Positions 13,297 to 23,927 of a stretch of 64,000 bases of DNA are shown in pieces (within the stretch, counting starts at the first letter, position 1; each line of letters opens with the position of its first letter). The translations under genes and the position numbers were made by a program. The stretch comes from Hirsutella rhossiliensis (lineage: Eukaryota > Ascomycota > Sordariomycetes > Hypocreales > Ophiocordycipitaceae), in the NCBI RefSeq assembly GCF_020360975.1, contig NW_025408669.1:5394001-5458000 (forward strand), in the 5' to 3' direction. The notes below the pieces were generated by a model. That model had not been told where the DNA came from. It ran no database searches and saw only the letters and a program-made list of their open reading frames with translations.

Positions 13297-15901
13297 ATGG
13301 CATCCATGACGTCGGAATCGGCGGCCACCATCCTCTGCACCGCCAAGCAGACGCGCTTCCACATCGACGCCCCCAACTACCGCGAGGTATGCCATTTGCC
13401 CCCCGAACCCCATTGTCTCCTCGTCTTGGGCTCGCAAAGCAGCTAGGCCCTGGCTTGTACAACGAGCTTTGAGGAGCCAAGACCATGCGTGGGCTACTGA
13501 GCTGAACCCCTGCGCGCAGCTCGACATTGAGGGCCTCTGCATCACCGTCACCTCGGCCGACAAGGCCGCTGCCCCGGCAAAGGGCACCAAGTCCAAGGCC
13601 CGCTCTTCCCAGGGCATCGAGATCCTGTCCGGCGCCAGCCTGCGCCTCAAGCAGGGCCAGCGCTACGCCCTCGTCGGCCGCAACGGCACGGGCAAGTCGA
13701 GTGAGCAGCGCTTCACCCCCACGGAGGACCTCTCGGACGGCTGACATGCTTTCGTCTCTGCGCGCTCGCACTTGTGTAGCCCTGCTAAGAGCCGTGGCCG
13801 AGAAACTCATCCCCGGTATCCCCGAGGAAACGAGGATTGCTATTCTGCAGCAGACGAGGCTGACGGATGACGGGGACCATGACGCTGGCCAGGATGCCGG
13901 CTCGGCTCCTGAGTCGAGTGTCCTGCGGCAAGTCATTGACAAGGCGACAGCCAGAGACACAGTCGAGCAGGAGATCAAAGGTATACATACAACGTCGTGA
14001 CGTCTGTTGATATATCTGGGCATCCCACTCACGCGCCTTTCGTCGACAGTCCTCTCCAAAGGCGTGGGCGCCGCCGACGCCGATGCACCCGTCCGGGCTC
14101 TGCGCGCCGTCAAGCATGAGCGTCTCCAGAAGCGCCTCTTCCGCCTCGACAAGGAGGCCCGGCTCAGGAGCGGTGCCAGGGGCATGCAAGCTAGAAAGGC
14201 TCTCGTGGCCTTTGAAAAGGTCGTTGCCGAGTCTAGCCACACGTAAGTCACCTTTCCGGCCTTTCAGTTGATATCACACAAGATGGAAAAACTGGGAGAG
14301 GCGAAGAAGCCCCCTCCCAGTATTCGATGCCGTCTAACCATCCATCTAGACTTGGGCAGCCGGACCATGAAATCACGGCAGACACGCTGCAGGCTGAGAC
14401 GCAAGAGGCCGCAGATATGCTCGCCGATCTCCAGCTACAGGTCGAGCCCTCGCGCCTCGCGCAGACCGAGGCCAAGGCCAAGTCCATCCTGACAGGCCTG
14501 GGCTTCTCCGAGGAGCGCATGGGGCGGCCCATCGGCAGCATGTCGGGCGGGTGGCACATGCGGGCCTCGCTGGCGGCCGTGCTCCTGCAAGAGGCCGACA
14601 TCCTCATCCTCGACGAGCCGACAAACTTCCTCGACCTGCTGGGCATCATCTGGCTACAGCGCTACCTCGGCTCGCTCGGCTCGACGATGGACAAGCCGCC
14701 GACCATGATCCTCGTCTCGCACGACCGCGACTTTGTCGGCCTGTGCACCGACCTGCTCATCCTCAAGGACCGGCAGCTGACCTACTTCCACGGCGACCTG
14801 CCCACCTTTGAGGCGTCGCAGGCCGAGCGCAAGCTCTGGCTGTCCAAGATGAAGGAGGCCCAGGACAAGCAAAAGGCGCACATGGAAAAGACGATCCAGC
14901 AAAACATGAAGGCCGGCAAGGCAAACGACGACCAGAACAAGATGCGCCAGGCAAAGTCGCGGCAGAAGAAGCTCGATGACCGGTGGGGCATGCAGGTCAA
15001 CGCAAAGGGCGGCCGCTTCAAGCTCAACCGCGACCTCCCCGGCTACCATGAGAAGGCGCGTGACGACATCGACATCCCGCCCGAGGAGCGCCCCGTCATC
15101 ATCACGCTACCGGAGCCGCCGGACCTGCGCTTCCCGGGGTCGCTGCTGTCGCTCGACAAGGCGTCGTTCCGGTACGCGGCCGGGGCGCCCGTCGTGATCC
15201 GCGACGCAACCCTCAACGTCGGCATGGGCGACCGCGTCGGCGTCCTCGGGCTCAATGGCGCGGGCAAGTCGACGCTCATCAAGCTGCTGGTCGAGGACAC
15301 GCGCCCGACGTCGGGCACCGTGACGACGCACCCGCGTCTCAAAATGGGCTACTACTCGCAGCACGCCGTCGAGGGTCTCAAGGCCCGAGGCAGACATGAG
15401 CCCGAGCTGACGGCGCTGTCCCTGCTGACGCGCGACGTCGACGGCAGCCTCGGCGAGGGCGAGGTGCGTGCGCTGCTGGGCGAGCTCGGCCTGCCCGGCC
15501 GCATCGCCTCCGACGTGCCCGTCTGCAAGCTCTCGGGCGGCCAGCTCGTGCGCTGCGAGCTCGCGCGCCTCTTCTGGCGCCGCCCGCACTGCCTGGTCCT
15601 CGACGAGGTCACGACCCACCTCGACTACGAGACCGTCACGGCCCTGCGCGTGGCCCTCAGCCGCTGGGAGGGCGCCGTCGTGCTCGTCAGCCACGACCGG
15701 TGGTTCATGCGCGGCGCCGTCGAGGGCAGCCTGGACGACGACGAGAGCGAGAGCGACGACGGCGCCGTGGCCGACGAGTCGCCGCGCAGGAGGGTCATGT
15801 GTCGGCTCAAGGGCGGCAGCTTGTCGGTGCTGGGGAATGGTGTCGACGAGTTTGAAGGGCTCATGGAGAAGAGGGTCAGCAAGCTGCTCCAACAAGACTG
15901 A
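13297..15901 (+). CDS. ABC-F family ATPase (GCN20/EF-3 related), five exons
   Basis: Exons 13297-13386, 13520-13700, 13780-13980, 14050-14242 and 14350-15901 join in phase to 738 aa. ABC-F proteins have two nucleotide-binding domains and no membrane domain, and usually act on ribosomes or translation control. The first domain shows Walker A GRNGTGKS/T (split by intron 2), signature MSGGWHMR, Walker B LILDEPTNFLD and H-loop LVSHDRDF. A charged Lys/Gln-rich linker (about 14830-15000) follows. The second domain shows GLNGAGKST, LSGGQLVRCELARLF, LVLDEVTTHLD and LVSHDRWF. The second Walker B reads DEVTTHLD where DEPTNHLD is usual. The C-terminus carries a short acidic DDDESESDD stretch. It is a full-length paralogue of the GCN20 group; I cannot assign an exact orthologue. 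It ends 48 nt from the 3' end of the converging kinase gene. Confidence 0.9.
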
Positions 15902-15948
15902 GGCCCAAGAGTTGACCCTGTAAAAAAAAGAAAACATAATAATGATGA

Positions 15949-17397
15949 CTACGCTCTCTGTTGACATTGTGAATCCACCAAGATTCGGAATGGCATCCCC
16001 GGCGCCCTGCTCACAGTCATGGACCCCCCTTTGGGTACCTCGACAATGATGCCGTCGACGCAAAACTTGCGCCAGCGCGCGTCGTCGTCAAGTGCCTCGA
16101 CCACCACCTCGCCGACCTCTTCGTATCTGACCGCCTCGCCGTCGTCCCACTTCATGCCCACGTGCCTGCCCCCGTCGTAGGCCTTCATCATGACATCCAT
16201 GGTGCGCTCGCCGCCGACGGGACCAAAGTGGACGAGATGAAGCCTGCCGTCCAGCGGCTTGTTGGCCGGCGAGATGGTGAATGCACGCTGCAGGTTCGAA
16301 ACCATGGATACGAGGATGTAGGCGTGCTTCTGGTGCGGGTCCTGCTCGAAGCGTGCCGAGGACGGGCTCCGGACGGACAGGTTGGCCTTGTAGGGATGGG
16401 ACTCGCGGAGCAGTTCCTGCGCCACCATCCCAAAGCGCTTGTCGCCGTGGGCGCGATACTCGGGCGTGTCGCTCTCGAATACGATGCTGGCGTGGAAGCC
16501 GTAGCTAGCGACTATGGCCGCGTGCAGCGTCGAGACTGGAGTGTCTTGCCTCGCCACCGGCGCTCCGCCGGTCTGCTTGACCACCTCGACATGGGAGACG
16601 GTGTGGGCGCCGGGGGAAAAGGTGGCCTGGAAGACTGGCAGATCCGCCGATGCTCCGAGAAAGAGAGTGCGCAGGCCGAGGACCAGCGGCGAGGGCCCGG
16701 GATCCGACGCGACAGGCTTGTGCAAAGAATGGAACAGGGCATTTCCCGTGCCCAGCGGAAGCAGTGCAAGAAGCGGGCGTGGCGAGCCGGACACGGCCTC
16801 ATGGCCGTTGAGCAGGTCAACGACCCCGCCATCTCCGCTAAGCAGGATGACGGTCCTCGAGCTCGGCGCGCCGCGCTCCTGGCCACGCTGCAAGGTACGG
16901 GCAAACTGCCGCACGCTGCGGGCATCTTCCGTGACGACTGCGCTGGGCAGCTGAAGCGAGGACCCCAGGACCTGGTGAGCGAGCTCCAGAAGCGGGCGCA
17001 AAACGGCTTGCCAAAAGGTCAACGCGAGGCCCAGGCCCGACTTGACGGACACGACCACGTCAACTTGGTTGTCGTTGCCGCTGCACAGGTGACTGGGCAG
17101 TTGGCTGACGCCCCGCTCATTGAGCAGTTGATCCGGCACTGCATCGGCGGCCAGCAAGAGCAGCTGGAAAGGCTGTGTTGGATGCTCGAGGTTCACTTGC
17201 AAGCAGCAGATGATGAAGGCTGATTGGTCTCGCGCGGACTCAGACCGGGCCAGCGTGAACAGGATGTCGTCGACCGAGGCGCGGCCGTCGCGGCCTCCGC
17301 CATCGCCCGTCGTCCAAAGCAGGTTGTCGTCTTGCACGCGGACATGTCGTACACTGAGTCGGTGGGCTTCGGACGACGGCTTCGCTGCGCCGGCCAT
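15949..17397 (-). CDS. Diacylglycerol/sphingoid long-chain-base kinase-like protein
   Basis: Single-exon gene of 482 aa with an ATG at 17397. A DAGK-catalytic-type fold is indicated by the phosphate-binding motif LLSGDGGVVDLLNG, followed by LLPLGTGNALFHSLHKP (nucleotide/lipid-binding GTGNA motif), in the middle of the protein. The C-terminal half has HVEVVKQ, ASIVFESDTPEYRAHGDKRFG and ILVSMVSNLQRAF segments, as in Lcb4/Lcb5-like lipid kinases. It probably phosphorylates a sphingoid base or related lipid at a membrane. The exact substrate (long-chain base, ceramide or DAG) cannot be read from the sequence. Its 3' end faces the ABC-F gene, and its 5' side is 321 bp from the end of TRM1 on the same strand. 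Confidence 0.8.
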   Translation of the reverse strand: MAGAAKPSSEAHRLSVRHVRVQDDNLLWTTGDGGGRDGRASVDDILFTLARSESARDQSAFIICCLQVNLEHPTQPFQLLLLAADAVPDQLLNERGVSQLPSHLCSGNDNQVDVVVSVKSGLGLALTFWQAVLRPLLELAHQVLGSSLQLPSAVVTEDARSVRQFARTLQRGQERGAPSSRTVILLSGDGGVVDLLNGHEAVSGSPRPLLALLPLGTGNALFHSLHKPVASDPGPSPLVLGLRTLFLGASADLPVFQATFSPGAHTVSHVEVVKQTGGAPVARQDTPVSTLHAAIVASYGFHASIVFESDTPEYRAHGDKRFGMVAQELLRESHPYKANLSVRSPSSARFEQDPHQKHAYILVSMVSNLQRAFTISPANKPLDGRLHLVHFGPVGGERTMDVMMKAYDGGRHVGMKWDDGEAVRYEEVGEVVVEALDDDARWRKFCVDGIIVEVPKGGSMTVSRAPGMPFRILVDSQCQQRA

Positions 17398-17718
17398 TTG
17401 GGCGGGAGCAAGCCGGACGAAACGTCGAAGGTTAGATCTAGTCAGGTCAGATCAGGGTCGACAATACATGAGCAGAAGGCGATCGACGATGGTTCGAGCA
17501 GGGCACCCGCGCAAGGCAGGTTTGATGAGTCACGGGCTTATTGAACAAAGTCGAGGTTGCGCTCAATTGAAATGCGCGCTGATGCTATATCCAGGCCAGG
17601 TTATGAGATGTAGCCTGTAAGCACAGAGCGGCGGCCTTGGTGGGGCTCGCGTCAACCCACGTAGATCCGCCGGCACGCCATCGCTCGACATCGTGTCGAG
17701 GCGGGACACCATCGAGCG
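17398..17718. other. Intergenic spacer upstream of the lipid-kinase gene
   Basis: About 320 bp with no supported gene. It should hold the kinase promoter and the TRM1 terminator; no clear motif was seen. Confidence 0.5.
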
Positions 17719-19884
17719 TCAGTTTGCTTTTGCCCTCGTCATCGGCCCCCAGTTACGCTGCGGGTTCATTTGGTACCGCACGTAGCGCTGCGAATCCCTT
17801 TGACGACCCAGCCTGGCCAGGGCATCGTTGAAGACCAACGTCTTTCGTAGATCGCTCTCGTTGGGCATTGCCTCGGAGGGTTCTTGGCCTTCCTTGACCT
17901 GTTGCTGCTCCTTGTCCTCGGCGCCCTTCCTCTCCGCGTCACCGCTTTCTTTCTTGTCGTCCTTCATTTTCAGGTCACTACTCTCCTTCTCGTCCTCCTC
18001 CATTTTCATGTCAAGGCTCTCCTTCTCCTCGCTCTTTTGCGCGCACTCCCCGGCTCCTTCACCTTGCTGCCCCAGAAGTCCGGCGTCGTGCAGTATCTTC
18101 CACCCGGCCATGGGTGGCTTAAACTTGGACGTTTTGACAGGAGACCTTTGGCGTATCCACTCCGCAATCACCCACCATATTGTCGACCAAGGCGCGTCCG
18201 TCTTGATGCTTCCCGCCCGGCAGTGGCTCCGTCCGACCCGATAGCCCAGGTGCATCAGAGCGCCGCGGAACAAGTCGTCGTTTGGAGTGGCGCAAGAGAC
18301 AACACTGCTCACCTTTCCGGGGACGACAAAGAAGGGATAGTGATCGACAGTCGCCAGCTCTGCTTCCTTGGGGTCGACGCCGGCTGGGGGCTCGGGCCCC
18401 GGGATGAACTCTTCCAACGCAGTCCGCAACATACCCTCCAGTCTTGCCAGCGTCTTGTACACTTCGGGGGACGCCTTGGGGATCTCGTCGAGGATGCGCT
18501 GGATGAATTCCTGGGAGTGGATGTGGCCTGCGTACATGGGCCCGCTGAGGTGCGTCTTGAAGCCGCAGTGCTGGCAGAAGCGATCTGCGGTAGGCCCCAA
18601 AGCCATGCCATGCTTGTAGTAGAAGCCGCTTCCCTTTTTGTTCTCGGCCGGCCTACTCTTCAAGAGGGGCTGTGTCTCCCAGGCGCCGCAGCCTTGATCG
18701 CAGCTGTACACCACCATGGACTTGGCGGGGAGGAACTTGACCGCTTGTGGTGACCTGGAGACGCGAATGAAGAGTTTTGTGTAAAAGTCAATTGACAGTG
18801 ACAGGAGCGGCTCAATGGCCAGACCGTACTTGGCGCCGGCCGTGGCGACGGCGCTCAAGATGAGGCGGAGGCCGGCCTCATGGGCGTGCATGCCTTTGAC
18901 GGGAATGCCCCCGTACAGGGCAAACGTCTTTTCGCAATAGCTGTGCCCAGCCCAAACAGCGCTGTCGGTGCAAGTGATGCACAAGAGGCCGCCATCGAAT
19001 CGAACAGACTGAATGGCGGCGTCGAAAAAGGGGGCGGCGCTGCCGTAGGGGTCGAGGTCAACGACGTCGAACTTGTTTGTTCTTCCGGGATTGCCTTGGC
19101 GGTCTTTGGCGGACAAGTCGTCGGCAATACCGCGGTACATGAGGGCGAGGGCATCTTGGTTGGTCACGGCGACGATATCTTGGACGCCGTTGTGTTCCAC
19201 GTTAAGTCTGATGGAGGCAGCGGCCGAGGCGGAGAGGTCATTGGCAGTCACCGAAGTGACAAAGGGGAGCTCGTGCGCATATCGTAGGGCGCGGAGGCCC
19301 GAGGCGGAGAGGGCATCGAGAATCTTGAAGGAAGGCTTGTGCTCCTTTGCTGGTAGGGGCTGTTGTGACTTGTCGGGTTGGCTGACGGCTGCTGCTTGGT
19401 TTTCTTGGAGTCCCGACTCGGACTGGGGCTCTGGCCCAGGGGCCGGAGCTGGAGCCGGGGCAGGATCCTCATGGCCGCGCTTCCTCTTCTTGCCGTGCTT
19501 GGCGGGCCGTTGTCCCTGCGGTCGTCTCTCCAGAGCCCACTCGCCGTAAGCCTTGATTGCGAGGATGGAGAGGTCGCGGTTGTACTGCTGGATGGGGTTG
19601 TAGAAGACCTGCTGCCCGCTTGCTCCGTTCTTGTCGGCTTTGGCGGTCAGGGGCACCAGGATTGTCGCCTTTCCCTCTTTGATGGGTCGGAACTGTTTCC
19701 CGTCTTGCTCGACGACGTCGACGGGGGCCTCCGAGTCGGCCATTGGGGCGGCTGTCGAGAAGGGCTGTATGGAGAGACGCAGGCGCACGAGGTCGGATAA
19801 GGCCGAGGCTTTGGCGATGAGGGGGGCAGCTCGGAGGGCGCCTGAGAAGAGTACGACCTTGCAGGAAGCGAAGCCTAGCGGCAT
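17719..19884 (-). CDS. TRM1: tRNA (guanine26-N2)-dimethyltransferase Trm1
   Basis: A 721-aa single-exon protein. It makes N2,N2-dimethylguanosine at position 26 of tRNAs with SAM. Family motifs are ALSASGLRALRYAHELP and FDVVDLDPYGSAAPFFD (SAM/DPYG active site), CITCTDSAVWAGHSYCEK, and a zinc-binding Cys set (CDQGCG ... CQHCGFKTH). The frame is open up to 19953 without an earlier ATG, so the first in-frame ATG is at 19884. The next is at 19743 (residue 48). Residues 1-47 are hydrophobic and Arg-bearing without acidic clusters (one Asp), which suggests a mitochondrial presequence. Starting at 19743 would give a cytosolic/nuclear form, as is known for yeast Trm1. A Lys/Glu-rich, repeat-like acidic tail (about 17900-18060) makes it longer than yeast Trm1. 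Confidence 0.92.
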   Translation of the reverse strand: MPLGFASCKVVLFSGALRAAPLIAKASALSDLVRLRLSIQPFSTAAPMADSEAPVDVVEQDGKQFRPIKEGKATILVPLTAKADKNGASGQQVFYNPIQQYNRDLSILAIKAYGEWALERRPQGQRPAKHGKKRKRGHEDPAPAPAPAPGPEPQSESGLQENQAAAVSQPDKSQQPLPAKEHKPSFKILDALSASGLRALRYAHELPFVTSVTANDLSASAAASIRLNVEHNGVQDIVAVTNQDALALMYRGIADDLSAKDRQGNPGRTNKFDVVDLDPYGSAAPFFDAAIQSVRFDGGLLCITCTDSAVWAGHSYCEKTFALYGGIPVKGMHAHEAGLRLILSAVATAGAKYGLAIEPLLSLSIDFYTKLFIRVSRSPQAVKFLPAKSMVVYSCDQGCGAWETQPLLKSRPAENKKGSGFYYKHGMALGPTADRFCQHCGFKTHLSGPMYAGHIHSQEFIQRILDEIPKASPEVYKTLARLEGMLRTALEEFIPGPEPPAGVDPKEAELATVDHYPFFVVPGKVSSVVSCATPNDDLFRGALMHLGYRVGRSHCRAGSIKTDAPWSTIWWVIAEWIRQRSPVKTSKFKPPMAGWKILHDAGLLGQQGEGAGECAQKSEEKESLDMKMEEDEKESSDLKMKDDKKESGDAERKGAEDKEQQQVKEGQEPSEAMPNESDLRKTLVFNDALARLGRQRDSQRYVRYQMNPQRNWGPMTRAKAN

Positions 19885-20582
19885 GCGGGCTCGTGGGCGT
19901 TCAAGATCACGGCCGGTAGTGGCACTGCGGCGGAAGCTGTCGACGGAGGCCAAAATTTGGGTGGATTCTGCCGCCCGGGACGACCCTGCGAGGGCGGTGA
20001 ATGAGCGTGGATTTGCCCCACCATGGCACTAGTCTTTCTTTATCAAGCAGCTGCTGCTTCAACTCTTCCGTTGCGGCATCGGTATTATGGCTTACGCGCA
20101 ATGTGGGATTGTACTGGCACCCTCATACGTGAACCCGATCGAGGCATGCATCGTTTAATCACAGCCTGGACCTCGGTATTTCCCGTGGCCTGCGTCCTTG
20201 GGAAGCAGCAGCCTGTATTAAAGAACCTGCCCAGCTTGATACACTGAGAGATGCTTCAAATGTCCGCTTTCTGTCTCTGCTTCAGTTGGTGCTGCTCTTG
20301 CCTCCTGTATGTCAGTGCAGGCTGGACCAGGTAGGCGCTGGCAGCCCTGCCTTCCATCTCGCAGGCTCCTCCTCAGACGTCCAGCCAGAGATTTCGACTC
20401 GGAATCTTCCCTATCCTCAACTCCCTGCCATCACCTCCACGACCAAGCCCTATAGTCCTCGTCCTTGCCGCGTTATTTATTCCGAATCCTTAACTGCAAG
20501 CATACCTATCCAACGGACCTTGGGCCCGTCGCCCTCGCCATCGCCGGCTCCGAGCCACGGGGCTCCCGACTTCCCGCCTGCA
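19885..20582. other. Divergent intergenic region between TRM1 and the SLATT gene
   Basis: About 700 bp shared by two divergently oriented genes, likely containing both promoters. The SLATT frame is open from 20286 but has no convincing upstream ATG. No RNA gene or repeat was recognised. Confidence 0.5.
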
Positions 20583-21488
20583 ATGTCGAAGCAGCCCAAG
20601 CCAAAAAATCTTCCCGTCCTGCCTCCCGTCCCTGTCGCCAGCGATGACGAAGGCGACTCCAAAAAACCCGGTATGGCCCCAGGGAACCAGCGGACGGAGA
20701 GCCCTGTGAACCAGCAGCCGGACAGCCTTGCCAACGCTCCCGGCAGTCCCTACCAAGCCCACGGACATAACCAGGTGCCTCGTCACCGGTTCCTGTCTCC
20801 AGCAGAGAGGTCTGTCGTTGCCAAGGGAATAGGCGGCGTGCGTGATGTCGAGGATCACGGCACAGCCCATCCCACCAGCTGGTGGTGGCCCCCCATGGGC
20901 ATGCCCAGAGGCCTCTATCGCGACATTGTGACGTGCAAGACCAAGTTCAACTATGTGTTCCATGCAATCAGTATCATCCGATGGACTCTGATGGTCGCCC
21001 AACTGCTCATTGGCGCCACCGTGACGTCTCTGGGTTCCATGTCGCTGCAGAGTGGAATATCAATCACCATTCTCGGGGCTGTCAATACCGTCATCGCTGG
21101 CCTGCTCGCCTTGTTGCACAATAGCGGACTGCCCGATCGCTATCGCTACGACAAGGCCCAGTTTGAGGAGCTGGAAGACCACATCAAAGAACTCCTGGAC
21201 TCGGGCATTGCCCCCGTCGAGCAGACGGCCGACCAGATCCTCGCCGAATGCTTCGATCTGTTCCGGGAGGCCAAGGCCACTGTCACTGCAAACATGCCGG
21301 TCAATTACAATTCGCGAAAGGCTTTGCAGACAGGCAACATGCAAGACCAAGCTTCGCCGCCTCCCGCGCCATCGCCTCCCGGGACATCGTCGACGGTGCC
21401 GTCGCCCAAGACCAACGCTGGCGAGAAGGCCCGGCAGCAGGAGCCACGTCACGACAGCCAGGGCAGCAAGAAGGAGGAGAGAGCATGA
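20583..21488 (+). CDS. Fungal SLATT-domain 2-TM membrane protein
   Basis: 301 aa from the ATG at 20583. A Pro/Lys-rich N-terminus precedes WWWPPMGMPRGLYRDIVT, then two membrane helices (around IIRWTLMVAQLLIGATVTSL and ISITILGAVNTVIAGLLALL). The protein continues with HNSGLPDRYRYDKAQFEELEDHIKELL and ends in a disordered Pro/Ser/Lys-rich tail. This order (amphipathic segment, two TMs, short basic loop with RYRYDKAQFE) matches the fungal branch of the SLATT family. SLATT proteins in bacteria are predicted pore-forming effectors of nucleotide-signalling defence systems. The fungal members are uncharacterised, so any immunity or cell-death role here is inference. It is a single-exon gene with its promoter shared with TRM1. 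Confidence 0.75.
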   Translation: MSKQPKPKNLPVLPPVPVASDDEGDSKKPGMAPGNQRTESPVNQQPDSLANAPGSPYQAHGHNQVPRHRFLSPAERSVVAKGIGGVRDVEDHGTAHPTSWWWPPMGMPRGLYRDIVTCKTKFNYVFHAISIIRWTLMVAQLLIGATVTSLGSMSLQSGISITILGAVNTVIAGLLALLHNSGLPDRYRYDKAQFEELEDHIKELLDSGIAPVEQTADQILAECFDLFREAKATVTANMPVNYNSRKALQTGNMQDQASPPPAPSPPGTSSTVPSPKTNAGEKARQQEPRHDSQGSKKEERA

Positions 21489-22361
21489 GTACCGAGAGGC
21501 CGATGGCCCCGGAGGCACGGGCGAGCGGCGGTGCTGACATTGGCCCATGTGGCGTGCTCACAAGTGTTACTGTCAGCGTCGTGTAAGAGACGGAAGCGGA
21601 ACAGCCTCGGGCAGGGGGTCGCAGCGAGGCTTGATGGCGGGAAACACGGTGGTTTACAGCAAGAAACAACAACGCAAATCATCACATGTCGCACCTCTTG
21701 CATCGGCGGTTCCATCGTCGCGGCACCCACCCCTGTGCAGGTATCCGTACATGCACATATACCGGCCGAGGACCTTTGCATATATCGTATGCTGTGCATC
21801 AAGTATACGATACCTGGCTCGCACAAACAGGCTGATGCGGCGGTCCTTTTCTCTGAAACGTCGGTCTGTCTAGCAAAGTGGCAGATTTCCTGCCCTGGCG
21901 GGAAGGAGTCGAGTTGATCGGCCATCGCCCCCATGTCAGGGGTTCTGCCTAAAGTCAACAAGGATCAGCTCCGCGCGGCGCTTGATGTCCGAACCGACCG
22001 TCTGATGTCCCACCGTGCTCGCGCGGAGGCTTTCTGGCTTGCCCGCTTCGATGGAGGATCACCCTCGCAAAAGTGCCCAGCCATGTCGCAGATACATCGT
22101 CTGCCGTGGCAGGGCCGAGACGGACATGTCATTGTTTAATGCCCGCTGCTCCCGCATTGTCTTCCTGTGAGCCTCTGCCAGTGGTTGCCGCACTCATATA
22201 GCTGCAACATCCCGTGAGCTTGCCCCTGAGCTCAACCCAGGGCTTGCTGCACGTAAATTGCAGGTGGCGGCTTCGGTGCGGCATATCCATCGGCTTCAAC
22301 ATTCTTTCCTTTGGAAAAAAAAACCCGGATTTAGGCAGCCTGGCGCTGCCCGTTGGCAGTC
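21489..22361. other. Intergenic region
   Basis: About 870 bp between two plus-strand genes. Short overlapping frames only; none supported. Confidence 0.5.
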
Positions 22362-23927
22362 ATGCTGGTTGCCAAAGGCCTTTCAGCCCTCCACGTGAGA
22401 TTCGGCAACGTTCTTGTCATCGCCTTGATCGTTGGCCTGTGCATTCACATCTCGAGATACTGGCAACAACGGCACCATAGCTCAGCCTTGATTAAGCTAA
22501 ACGAGAACCCCGCGGGAGGCCCATCGGCAGAAGAGCAGTACCTCGAGAGACTGGCGTACCGATACGCTCTCACGAATCAGACGGAATGGCTGGCCTGGAG
22601 AATCCAGTCTGCGGGGCGCAAGGACGGGGGAAGCTCTCTCATTGACGTTGGCCTAAACTTTGGATCGCAATCTCACAAGATTATCGACTTGCGTGGTCCC
22701 GATCCATCGGCTCTCCGGGCGCCGAGGAAGATGACACTGCCGGCTCGCGACGACACGCGGGCCGAACCGACGGACGCCTCAGACTTCTTGTTCGGCATCT
22801 CTTCAAGCTATGAACGCATCGCGGACCGAGACTGGGCCCTTGTCCGCGCATGGGAGCGGTGGTTCACGGGCGCGAAGAAGGAAAGCAACGGCGCCGGCCT
22901 GGTGCTGATGCTCGACAAGGCGACGGACAGGCAGCTCCAAGAGGTTGACGAAGAGCTATATGCGAGAGGCCTGGATGCCTACTTGATGTCTACAGAAGAG
23001 CCCATGTCCATGGCCACGAGGTACCACGAGCTCGTCAGGATCTTCAAGACATACGGCGCCACGCTTGCGGCCAGCGGCCAGCGCAAGAAATGGTTTGGTC
23101 TTGTCGAGGACACCGTCTTCTTCCCTGACCTGTCCTACCTCGGGGAGCGGCTGTCGAGATACAACGCCAACGACGAGCTGTACATTGGCCTCCCCAGCGA
23201 ACGTCAGGACTGGCACGCCGACGGCGACAACATGACCACCTACGGAGGCGGGGCAGTCTTGCTGACGCGCCAGGCCGTCGATCGCATCCCCCGCCTGCCG
23301 TGTCTGGAGGCCGCCGAGCTGGAGGCGCCCGTCAAGCCAAAGAGATGGGACGCTCTGCTGAAAGAATGCGTGGAGCAGCGAGGCGGCTTAGACATGCGCT
23401 TCATCCCTGCCCTTTACTCGCCCAAAGACGACGGCGACGGCGATCTGCCGTCGGTGGCGAGCCAAGAAGCGGGAGCTCGCCCCTTGGTCCTGCACGACTA
23501 CCAGGACCGTCATCGCCTAGACGTCGGCATGGCTCACCTGGTGACGGACGTCTGTGGAGAGGCCTGCTTCATGCAACGCTATGTCTTCCACGACAACTGG
23601 GTGCTCGTCAACGGCGTCTCCATCAGCCAGCATCCCGACGGCCTCAAGCATCAGCGGCGGAGGCGTGCCAATCAGCGGCGCGGGGTGCTCAAGGGGCGCG
23701 TGGGGAGGAACACATCTGGGCAGTTCGTCGACGACGACCAGGAGGTCGAGAGAACCTTTCTCACGTGGACCGGCCGCAGGAATGTGTGGCGGTTGCTAGA
23801 CTCGGCACCGGCCTTGGATGGCTCGGTCTGGCAGGCCTACCTCAGGAGAGGCACGCGGGGCAGCGAGGGGCCGGGCGAGATGGACTCGGTGATTGTCTTG
23901 ATTTGGGAGCAGAGTCCCATGCGTTGA
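22362..23927 (+). CDS. Fringe-like (DUF604-type) glycosyltransferase, type II membrane protein
   Basis: 521 aa from the ATG at 22362. A single N-terminal signal anchor (VLVIALIVGLCIHISRYW, about residues 18-36) is followed by a lumenal domain. The domain contains AYLMSTEEPMSMATRYHELVRIF, KKWFGLVEDTVFF and YGGGAVLLTRQAVDRIP. The EDT triplet stands where Fringe/GT31 enzymes have the metal-binding DDD/EDD motif, and GGGAVLLTR is the usual following glycine-rich segment. It probably acts in the Golgi as a glycosyltransferase; the sugar and acceptor are unknown. This kind of protein is a common, mostly uncharacterised family in filamentous fungi. Confidence 0.75.
   Translation: MLVAKGLSALHVRFGNVLVIALIVGLCIHISRYWQQRHHSSALIKLNENPAGGPSAEEQYLERLAYRYALTNQTEWLAWRIQSAGRKDGGSSLIDVGLNFGSQSHKIIDLRGPDPSALRAPRKMTLPARDDTRAEPTDASDFLFGISSSYERIADRDWALVRAWERWFTGAKKESNGAGLVLMLDKATDRQLQEVDEELYARGLDAYLMSTEEPMSMATRYHELVRIFKTYGATLAASGQRKKWFGLVEDTVFFPDLSYLGERLSRYNANDELYIGLPSERQDWHADGDNMTTYGGGAVLLTRQAVDRIPRLPCLEAAELEAPVKPKRWDALLKECVEQRGGLDMRFIPALYSPKDDGDGDLPSVASQEAGARPLVLHDYQDRHRLDVGMAHLVTDVCGEACFMQRYVFHDNWVLVNGVSISQHPDGLKHQRRRRANQRRGVLKGRVGRNTSGQFVDDDQEVERTFLTWTGRRNVWRLLDSAPALDGSVWQAYLRRGTRGSEGPGEMDSVIVLIWEQSPMR

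Noticed and set aside
15107..16063. 318-codon frame antisense to the ABC-F gene
   Set aside because: Antisense mirror of the high-GC ABC-F coding sequence; no independent support.
19885..19953. Extending Trm1 to a TTG at 19953
   Set aside because: No ATG in that extension; the first in-frame ATG is 19884.
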